Assembly: GCA_011051855.1 (NCBI GenBank)
Contig: DRKG01000202.1
Location: forward strand, 1 to 5,917
Direction: 5' to 3'
DNA from: a bacterium
GTDB lineage: Bacteria > Planctomycetota > UBA1135 > UBA2386
Length of the DNA stretch: 5,917 nt
Shown here: positions 1-5,917 of the stretch, piece after piece
Layout: each line of letters begins with the position of its first letter
Numbering within the stretch: the first letter of the stretch is position 1
Program-made: the position numbers and the translations under genes
The notes under the pieces: model-generated
The model's input: only the letters and a program-made list of their open reading frames with translations
What the model was told of the DNA's origin: nothing
Database searches by the model: none

Positions 1-952
1 CGGCAGATGCAGCCAGCGGCCACGGCGGCCGCCCCGATGGCGAACAACCCGATTGGGCGCGTCGCCTCGACCGCCGCGACCGCTCCTGGTGGTTCGACTT
101 CGGCGCGCGTCTGCTGGTGCAGATCGGCGGCGTCTCGGCGATCCTGTTCATCGGCGCGATCTTCCTGTTCATCTTCGTCGAGGGCTCCGACTTCCTGTGG
201 AACCGCCTGTCGATCAGCGAGCTGCTGTTCGGCACCCGCTGGGATCCGACCGTCGAGCCGCCGATCTACGGCGCGCTGCCGTTGATCGCGGGCACCGCTT
301 GGATCACCGCCGTCGCCATGCTGATCGCCGTGCCGCTGTCGTTCGCGGCCGCGATCTACGTCGGCGAGTTCGCCCGCGGCCGCCAACGCGAGTGGCTGAA
401 GATCGGCATCGAACTGCTGGCGGCGATTCCGTCGGTGGTCTGGGGGCTGATCGGCCTGCAGGTGATGAAGCCGTTGATCGAAGACCTGTTCCACGTGCAG
501 GTCGGTCTCAACATCCTCAACGCCGGCATCATCCTCGGCCTGATGGCGGCGCCGATCATCGCGACGATCGCCGAGGACGCGCTCAAGGCGGTGCCCGAAA
601 CCTACCGGGAGGCCGCCGAATCGCTCGGCGCGACCCGCTGGCAGGTGATCTGGAAGGTCGTGCTGCCGCACGCGCGGCCGGGCCTGTCGGCCGCGGTGCT
701 GCTCGGCGTGGGCCGCGCGTTCGGCGAAACCATCGCCGTGCTGATGGCGTCGGGCCACCGCCTGATGATCCCCGACAGCATCTTCGATTCCGCCGCCACG
801 CTGACCGCGACGATCGCCGCCGAACTCGGCGAAGCGGCGGTCGGCGGCGATCACTACCAGGTGCTGTTCGTGCTCGGACTGTTGCTGTTCCTGATCACCT
901 TCTGCATCAACCTGATCGCCGACCGCATCGTGCGCGGCCGGAGGCAAACGGC

Positions 953-956
<4 letters not shown>
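1..956 (+). CDS. pstC: Phosphate ABC transporter permease PstC (5' end outside window)
   Basis: Inner-membrane permease subunit that pairs with PstA to form the phosphate channel of the Pst importer. The frame is open from base 3 and gives 317 residues before the TGA at 954-956. E. coli PstC has about 319, so nearly all of the protein is present. No ATG lies in frame near the left edge, so the true start is probably just upstream. A GTG at 117 would remove a charged cytoplasmic N-terminus (RRLDRRDR, then WWFDF) and is less likely. About six membrane segments are visible: fragment residues about 39-59, 90-118, 132-158, 168-192, 226-250 and 287-308. The EAA loop that docks the ATPase spans 203-222 (EAAESLGATRW, ending VVLP). 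A GRAFGET segment follows at 237-243; Arg and Glu in this segment are implicated in transport in E. coli Pst. The gene heads the visible part of the operon. Family assignment is secure; only the start is unknown. Confidence 0.93.
940..944 (+). promoter_or_regulatory. Shine-Dalgarno of pstA, inside pstC
   Basis: A perfect GGAGG ends 8 nt before the GTG at 953. It supports that GTG as the pstA start. The start and the pstC stop share the bases GTGA, as expected for translational coupling. Confidence 0.8.
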
Positions 957-1827
<871 letters not shown>

Positions 1828-1834
<7 letters not shown>

Positions 1835-2655
1835 GCGAAACCGAGCTGCAACCGGCACCACCGACGCCGCCCCACGCCGAACAGCGGCGGGCCGAGATCG
1901 GCGCGCCGATCCTGACGGTCGAAGACCTGACGATCCGCTACGGCAACAAGGTCGCGCTGGCGAACGCCTCGTTCGAGGTCCGCAAGCACGAGATCTTCGG
2001 CATCGTCGGCCCGGCCAACTCCGGCAAGACGTCGTTCCTGCGGGCACTGAACCGCATGGACGAGTTCGTGCACACGATGCGGGTCGACGGCCGGGTGTCG
2101 TTCGCCGGCCGCGACCTGTCGACGGTCCGGAACCTCTACGCGTTGCGGCGCATGATCGGCGTGGTGTTCCCGCTGCCGGTCGGATTGCCGCTGTCGATCT
2201 ACGACAACGTCGCGCTGGCCCCGCGCCTCGCCGGCGTGCGCAACCGCAGCGACCTCGACGAGACCGTCGAACGCTGCCTGACCCGCGCCGCCCTCTGGGA
2301 CGAGGTCAAGGACCGCCTGCAGAGTCTCGGCTCGCTGCTCAGCGGCGGCCAGCAGCAGCGCCTGACGATCGCCCGCGCGCTGTCCCAGGATCCGCAACTG
2401 CTGCTGCTCGACGAGTTCTCGATCGCCGTCGACCCGGTGACCACGATGCGCATCGAAGAGGTCCTGAAGGAACTGCGCCACGAACTGACCATCGTGCTGG
2501 TCACCAACCTCGTTCAGCAGGCACGCCGCCTCGCCGATCGCACCGCGTTCTTTCTCAACGGCACCTGCGTGGAAGTCGGCGAAACCGAACGGCTGTTCGC
2601 CGGCGGTGCCAAGGACCAGCGCACCGCCGACTACCTGGAGGGTCGTTTTGGCTGA
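1828..2655 (+). CDS. pstB: PstB-type ATPase with altered Q-loop and switch histidine (PstB1)
   Basis: ATP-binding subunit of the Pst importer, 275 residues from a GTG start with GGGAGG 5 nt upstream. A Pro-rich leader of about 25 residues precedes the nucleotide-binding domain. Visible elements are: A-loop Tyr38; Walker A GPANSGKT (61-68, Lys67); signature LSGGQQQR (171-178, intact); Walker B LLLLDE (191-196) with catalytic-type Glu196; and a PstB-like C-terminus ADYLEGRFG. Two key positions are altered. The Q-loop reads VVFPLP, with Pro115 (codon CCG at 2170-2172) where PstB has Gln. The switch reads VTNLV, with Asn227 (codon AAC at 2506-2508) where His is expected. The D-loop is IAVD instead of SALD, and DEP is DEF. 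The frame is intact and hydrophobic patterning is preserved, so this is not a decaying pseudogene. I infer a specialised partner of the next ATPase. Substrate is inferred from the pstCA context. Confidence 0.9.
2637..2642 (+). promoter_or_regulatory. Shine-Dalgarno that selects a TTG start for the second pstB gene
   Basis: GGAGGG, inside the last codons of pstB1, ends 5 nt before an in-frame TTG at 2648. The first in-frame ATG downstream (2699) has no purine-rich site before it (ACCCTACGGCG), so the TTG is the better start. Confidence 0.65.
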
Positions 2656-3493
2656 GCACCCCGCATCCGAGACCGCATCGAACCCGAACCCTACGGCGAT
2701 GCGGACGTCGACCACCGCCCCAACGCCCGCCGGGCACGCCGCCATCACGGCGCGCGGACTGAACCTCTGGTACGGCGACTTCCAGGCACTGCACGACGTC
2801 GACCTCGACATCCGCCAGGGCCTCGTCACGTCGATGATCGGCCCATCCGGCTGCGGCAAGTCGACCTTCCTGCGCAGTTGCAACCGCATCAACGAGCGGC
2901 TGGACTACGTGCGCACCACCGGCACCATCCAGGTGCTCGGCCACGACATCTACGCGCCCGAGGCGTCGCGCATCCAGGTGCGCCGCCACGTCGGCATGGT
3001 GTTCCAGCGGCCGAACCCGCTGCCACTGTCGATTCGCGACAACGTGCTGTTCGGCACCCGGCTGCACGGCACCGGCCGGCGGTCGCGCCGCGACGAGGAC
3101 GAACTGGTCGAAGACGCCCTGCGGCAGGTGCTGCTGTGGGATCGCGTCAAGGACCGGCTGTCGCGCAAGGCGACCAGCCTGTCGCTCGAAGAGCAGCAGA
3201 AGCTGTGCATCGCGCGCTTGCTGCCGACCAAGCCGTCGGTGCTGCTGATGGATGAACCGTGCAGCGCGCTCGACCCGGAAGCGACGTCCGCGGTCGAGGA
3301 GCTGATCTGGGAACTGCGCGGCCGCTATTCGATCCTGATCGTCACCCACAACATGGCGCAGGCCCGCCGGGCCAGCGACGAGTGCGTGTTCATGCTGATG
3401 GGCAAGGTCATCGAGCACGCCGCCACCGAGCAGATGTTCGTATCGCCGGCGCGCCGCGAAACGGCCGACTACATCGAAGGGCGCTTCGGCTGA
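2648..3493 (+). CDS. pstB: PstB-type ATPase with degenerate signature motif (PstB2)
   Basis: Second ATP-binding subunit, 281 residues from a TTG start that overlaps the pstB1 stop by 8 nt and has a strong Shine-Dalgarno. The alternative ATG at 2699 would give 264 residues. An Ala/Pro/Thr/Asn-rich leader of about 30 residues precedes the nucleotide-binding domain, much as in PstB1. Canonical elements are: A-loop Tyr42; Walker A GPSGCGKS (65-72, Lys71); Q-loop VGMVFQRPNP (Gln120); Walker B VLLMDE (198-203, Glu203); D-loop SALD; and switch VTHNM (His234). The signature is not canonical: LSLEEQQK at 178-185 replaces LSGGQQQR, so both glycines are gone. The C-terminus, ADYIEGRFG, matches PstB1 and PstB proteins generally. 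Its intact half would complete an ATP site with the LSGGQ of PstB1. No phoU follows. The PstB family is certain; the exact start is likely. Confidence 0.9.
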   Translation: MAEHPASETASNPNPTAMRTSTTAPTPAGHAAITARGLNLWYGDFQALHDVDLDIRQGLVTSMIGPSGCGKSTFLRSCNRINERLDYVRTTGTIQVLGHDIYAPEASRIQVRRHVGMVFQRPNPLPLSIRDNVLFGTRLHGTGRRSRRDEDELVEDALRQVLLWDRVKDRLSRKATSLSLEEQQKLCIARLLPTKPSVLLMDEPCSALDPEATSAVEELIWELRGRYSILIVTHNMAQARRASDECVFMLMGKVIEHAATEQMFVSPARRETADYIEGRFG

Positions 3494-3501
3494 GCCGGGC
3501 A

Positions 3502-3518
3502 GCGCCCCAAGCGGGCGC
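3502..3518 (+). other. Small GC-rich hairpin between the pst operon and the PPIase gene
   Basis: GCGCCC (3502-3507) and GGGCGC (3513-3518) form a perfect 6-bp stem around a 5-nt loop (CAAGC), 8 nt after the second pstB stop. No T-run follows, so it is not a classical intrinsic terminator. It could stabilise the 3' end of the pst transcript. In such GC-rich DNA a 6-bp stem can also arise by chance. Confidence 0.3.
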
Positions 3519-3522
3519 CATC

Positions 3523-3531
3523 TGGTATCGT
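3523..3531 (+). promoter_or_regulatory. Possible extended -10 promoter for the PPIase-like gene
   Basis: TGGTATCGT fits an extended -10 (TG, one base, then TATCGT, 4 of 6 to TATAAT). No -35 match is seen at the usual distance. Transcription would begin near 3538-3540, a few bases before the ATG at 3543, giving a nearly leaderless mRNA. That agrees with the absence of a Shine-Dalgarno before this ATG. This is inferred from pattern only. Confidence 0.3.
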
Positions 3532-3542
3532 GCGCCGCCCCC

Positions 3543-4895
3543 ATGATCGCGTTCGCACCTTCCGTGCTGCTGGCCTTGTGCCCACCGCAGAGCCCCGACG
3601 ACGTCCTCGCCGAATACACCCTGCGCGGCCAACCCGCGACCATCACCCGGCGCGACGTCGCGCTCGAGATGGCCTTCCATCTGCGCCGGCAGGACCGTGG
3701 CCGCGAAGCCTGCGACATGCTCGTCGACGCGTTGCTGACCCGGCGCGAGGCCGAAAAGCACGACCTGATGCCGAGCAAAGCCGAAGTACAGGCGTTCTGG
3801 CGGAAGCTCCGCCAACAACTGATCGCCGCCGGCAAACGCCCCGAGGAGTTCGCCGCGGTGCGCAACACCGGCGAACAGCAGTGGCTCGACGACCTGTCGG
3901 TGCAACTCGCGCAGGAACGGCTGGTGCGCCGCGAATTGGGCCTGGATGCGAACGAACGCGTCGGCGGCGACATGCTGCGGCTGTGGCTCGGCGAGCTGCG
4001 CAAGCGCTTCGATGTCTGCACCGACCCGGATCGCCTACCGATCGGCACCGCCGTGCGCGTCGAACGGACCAACGTGCCGCTGATCGAACTCGGCTACCTG
4101 CTGCTGCGCACCAGCGAGGACTTCGAACGCGACAAGTTCATCCGCCAGGTCGCCTACCTCGAGTCGATCGAGGCGCTCGCCGCCGACCGCGGCCTGAGCG
4201 TCTCGCAGAGCGATCTCGACCGCGCCGTCGCCGAACGGCGGCGGGCCGCGGCGAAGGACCCGGCCTATCGCGGCATCTCGTTCGACAAGCTGCTCGAAGC
4301 CAAGGGCCTGTCGATCGCCTCGCTGCGGGAGCTGCGCACGTTCCGCGCCCATATCCTGCTGGAGAAGCTCGGCCGGCTCGAGTTCCCCGACGGCAAGCTG
4401 ATGCAGCAACTGGTCGAGGACCGCGACGCCTTGCTGGCCCACATCGGCCCGGCACGCCGCATCGGCATCATCCTTGCGCGCGCGCTCGACACCCCGAACG
4501 CGCTGGTCACCCGCAACTTCGAGCAGGCCGGCAAGCACCTCGAGAAGGTGCGCGAACGCATCGCCTCCGACGGCTTCGCCGCCACCGCGGCGATCGAGAG
4601 CGAGCACGGACCGAGCAAGCAACGGGGCGGCGACGTCGGCTGGCACCGGGCCGACAGCGACAAGCTGCCGGCAGCGGTCGTGCAGGCCGCGTTCGCGCTG
4701 AAGCTCGGCGAGGTGTCGATGCCGATTCGCGGCCAAGAAGGCTGCTACCTGGTCACCGTGCTCGACAAGCAGCCGATGCCCTCCGACCAGGAACTGCTCG
4801 AGCGCTTGCGCGCCCTGCGCACGCAGCAGCTGAGCGAACGGCTGCTGCGCGACGCCAACGTGCGCATCGTCGCCGGCGCGGCGGGGGCGAAGTGA
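3543..4895 (+). CDS. SurA/parvulin-like peptidyl-prolyl isomerase family protein
   Basis: A 450-residue protein with a C-terminal parvulin (rotamase) domain at about 304-410. The domain is recognised by RGGDVGWHRAD (361-371), the following LPAAVVQAAFALKLGEVSMPI and the closing YLVTVLDKQP. The preceding part is helical and charged, and resembles SurA-N-type chaperone modules. Two similar stretches, about 55-160 and 200-305, suggest an internal duplication. Both family histidines seem to be missing: the first strand reads IGIILAR where HILV is usual, and the last reads GCYLVTVL where GYHIIKVL is usual. Isomerase activity is therefore doubtful and a holding chaperone role is plausible. The first 13 residues are hydrophobic (APSVLLALC) but carry no basic residue and no good lipobox, so export is uncertain. 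There is no Shine-Dalgarno before the ATG. It is probably transcribed apart from pst. It is not clear enough to be called surA, prsA or ppiD. Confidence 0.8.
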   Translation: MIAFAPSVLLALCPPQSPDDVLAEYTLRGQPATITRRDVALEMAFHLRRQDRGREACDMLVDALLTRREAEKHDLMPSKAEVQAFWRKLRQQLIAAGKRPEEFAAVRNTGEQQWLDDLSVQLAQERLVRRELGLDANERVGGDMLRLWLGELRKRFDVCTDPDRLPIGTAVRVERTNVPLIELGYLLLRTSEDFERDKFIRQVAYLESIEALAADRGLSVSQSDLDRAVAERRRAAAKDPAYRGISFDKLLEAKGLSIASLRELRTFRAHILLEKLGRLEFPDGKLMQQLVEDRDALLAHIGPARRIGIILARALDTPNALVTRNFEQAGKHLEKVRERIASDGFAATAAIESEHGPSKQRGGDVGWHRADSDKLPAAVVQAAFALKLGEVSMPIRGQEGCYLVTVLDKQPMPSDQELLERLRALRTQQLSERLLRDANVRIVAGAAGAK

Positions 4896-4998
4896 GGCCG
4901 TTGCCACTGCGGCGGTGCCGACTCCGAGGCGGCATGCGTGTCATGGTCCGGGCGACAGCTACCTTGACACCTACCGCAGCCGAAACCGCAGCTCGAAC
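4896..4998. other. Convergent intergenic region
   Basis: These 103 bp separate the stop codons of the PPIase-like gene (plus strand) and ygfZ (minus strand). I see no gene here. It holds the inverted repeat listed separately, plus an imperfect tandem repeat: ACCGCAGCCGAA (4973-4984) followed directly by ACCGCAGCTCGAA (4985-4997), which share the first 8 bases. No T-rich tract marks a standard intrinsic terminator in either direction. Confidence 0.6.
4938..4970. terminator. Interrupted inverted repeat between convergent genes, possible bidirectional 3' hairpin
   Basis: The arms GTGTCATGGT (4938-4947) and ACCTTGACAC (4961-4970) are complementary at 9 of 10 positions, with one T-T mismatch, around a 13-nt loop. 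The repeat lies 42 nt after the PPIase stop and 28 nt from the ygfZ stop, so a transcript from either side would fold it. Without a U-run it is at best a Rho-assisted terminator or an RNA-end stabiliser. A protein-binding dyad is the alternative. Confidence 0.4.
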
Positions 4999-5880
4999 TC
5001 ACCCGAACCCCACCACCTCGACCGCCCCACCCCCGTCGAGCCGCAGCTTGGTTCCGATCGCCTGGAAGTCCGCCGGAAGGTAGCCGAGCCCGATGCGGCC
5101 CACGTCGTCGACCATCACGGCGTGCAGCACGCGCCCGACCGGCAGGTCGTCCTCGGGTTCGAGCAGCGTCGCCGGCGCGGTGATCGGTGCCCCCGGGCCG
5201 AGTTGCAGCAGGCACAGCTTGCGATTCACTTTGCCGTAGGTGTGGATGCGCGCGACGATCTCCTGGCCGGTGTAGCAGCCTTTCCTGGTCGAGCAGTGGT
5301 CGTCGAGATCGGCTTCGAGCGCGAGCGTGCTCGGCTCGGTCTCGACGCCGACCCACACCAGGCCCGAGCACATGCGCAGCGCTTCGGCGCACGCTTCGTC
5401 GAGCGGCGTGGCGTCGACCCGCGTCACCGAACCGTAGCTGCGCACGAACAGGATGCCGCGGCGGGCGAACCGGACCTGGAAGCCGTCGTCCGTGCGCATC
5501 GCCTCGGCGGTCGGGCCGTCGGCGGCAGCGACCCACTCGTGGCACGAGCCGTCGTCGACCGGCACCATCGCCAACTTCTCGGTGAAGTGGTAACGATCGA
5601 GCAGCGCCAGCAGCGACGCACGGCGGTCGGCCCGCGTCTCGAGCACGAACACGTCGCCGCAGCGCGCGACCAACACCGTCTCCTGCACCTTGCCCTTGGC
5701 GTCGAGGAACGCCGCCGGCGCGAGCTGGCCCTCGCCGAGTCCGAGCACATCCTGCGTGCACAGCCGCTGCAGGAACTGGGCGGCGTCGGGCCCGGTGAGC
5801 TCGAGGCGAGCATACGGCGCCGAGTCGCGCGCGCAGGGGCCGCTGGCAAGGAGCGTTGCGGTGATGTCGGGGGTGGTCAT
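4999..5880 (-). CDS. ygfZ: Folate-binding protein YgfZ (GcvT-related)
   Basis: A cytoplasmic protein of the GcvT/YgfZ family, whose members bind tetrahydrofolate and help maintain or repair certain iron-sulfur enzymes; MiaB is the known example in E. coli. The gene encodes 293 residues, slightly shorter than the 326 of E. coli YgfZ. The diagnostic motif KGCYTGQE is complete at 200-207. Its Cys202 (codon at 5277-5275) corresponds to the conserved functional cysteine of the family. The N-terminal GcvT-like fold is seen in LELTGPDAAQFLQRLCTQD (26-44) and FLDAKGKV (58-65). The C-terminal part (about 220-293) has VGRV and IGLGYLP as in the family. The ATG at 5878-5880 has no clear Shine-Dalgarno before it. 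A CACAAT on the minus strand (5913-5908) could be a -10, but the -35 lies off the window. Downstream it converges on the PPIase-like gene, with no functional link evident. Confidence 0.92.
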   Translation of the reverse strand: MTTPDITATLLASGPCARDSAPYARLELTGPDAAQFLQRLCTQDVLGLGEGQLAPAAFLDAKGKVQETVLVARCGDVFVLETRADRRASLLALLDRYHFTEKLAMVPVDDGSCHEWVAAADGPTAEAMRTDDGFQVRFARRGILFVRSYGSVTRVDATPLDEACAEALRMCSGLVWVGVETEPSTLALEADLDDHCSTRKGCYTGQEIVARIHTYGKVNRKLCLLQLGPGAPITAPATLLEPEDDLPVGRVLHAVMVDDVGRIGLGYLPADFQAIGTKLRLDGGGAVEVVGFG

Positions 5881-5917
5881 GGCGGCCGGGGATTCTCGTC
5901 GCGGGCGATTGTGGGTC

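Noticed and set aside
53..952. A long plus-strand frame joining a leader to pstA (593 residues in all)
   Set aside because: Its first 300 residues are an Arg/Pro/Ala-rich shadow of pstC in another frame. The PstA homology and a good ribosome site begin at 953.
2555..4072. A 505-residue open frame on the minus strand
   Set aside because: It lies opposite both the second pstB and the PPIase-like gene, has biased Arg/Ala/Ser composition and no recognisable domain. Such frames are common in GC-rich DNA.
4964..4969. A perfect TTGACA, as in a -35 element
   Set aside because: No -10 match lies about 17 bp further on, transcription would run antisense into ygfZ, and the bases belong to the inverted repeat at 4938-4970.
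4745..5761. A 338-residue minus-strand frame covering ygfZ and the end of the PPIase-like gene
   Set aside because: It is out of frame with the clear YgfZ protein, Arg/Gly-rich, and crosses a convergent gene boundary. It is a shadow.

Overview
The window (about 5.9 kb, visibly GC-rich) carries the end of a phosphate-specific transport (Pst) ABC importer operon, a separate gene for a SurA/parvulin-like folding factor, and, on the opposite strand, a ygfZ gene. The GC content, GTG/TTG starts, a SurA-like (periplasm-type) chaperone gene and YgfZ suggest a high-GC Gram-negative bacterium. I lean towards Planctomycetota, Myxococcota or a high-GC proteobacterium, but the sequence alone does not settle the phylum.

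Layout. Bases 1-956: pstC, lacking only its extreme 5' end. 953-1834: pstA. 1828-2655: a first pstB-type ATPase. 2648-3493: a second pstB-type ATPase. These four cistrons overlap by 4, 7 and 8 nt. The last three each start at a non-ATG codon with a good Shine-Dalgarno sequence inside the preceding gene, so they form one translationally coupled operon. A 49-bp gap with a small GC hairpin and a possible extended -10 promoter separates this from the peptidyl-prolyl isomerase-like gene (3543-4895). A 103-bp convergent intergenic region with a clear interrupted inverted repeat follows, then ygfZ (4999-5880, minus strand). Neither pstS nor phoU is in the window; phoU is not at its common place after pstB.

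Function. PstC and PstA form the inner-membrane phosphate channel. The two PstB-like ATPases would sit beneath it. The most striking point is that they carry complementary defects. PstB1 keeps the LSGGQ signature but has Pro for the Q-loop Gln and Asn for the switch His. PstB2 keeps Walker A, Q-loop and switch His but has LSLEE in place of LSGGQ. In a head-to-tail dimer this gives exactly one fully canonical and one degenerate ATP site, so an obligate PstB1-PstB2 heterodimer is predicted instead of the usual PstB homodimer. The downstream PPIase-like protein also departs from its family: its parvulin domain appears to lack both conserved histidines, and the region before it looks like two copies of a SurA-N-type helical module.
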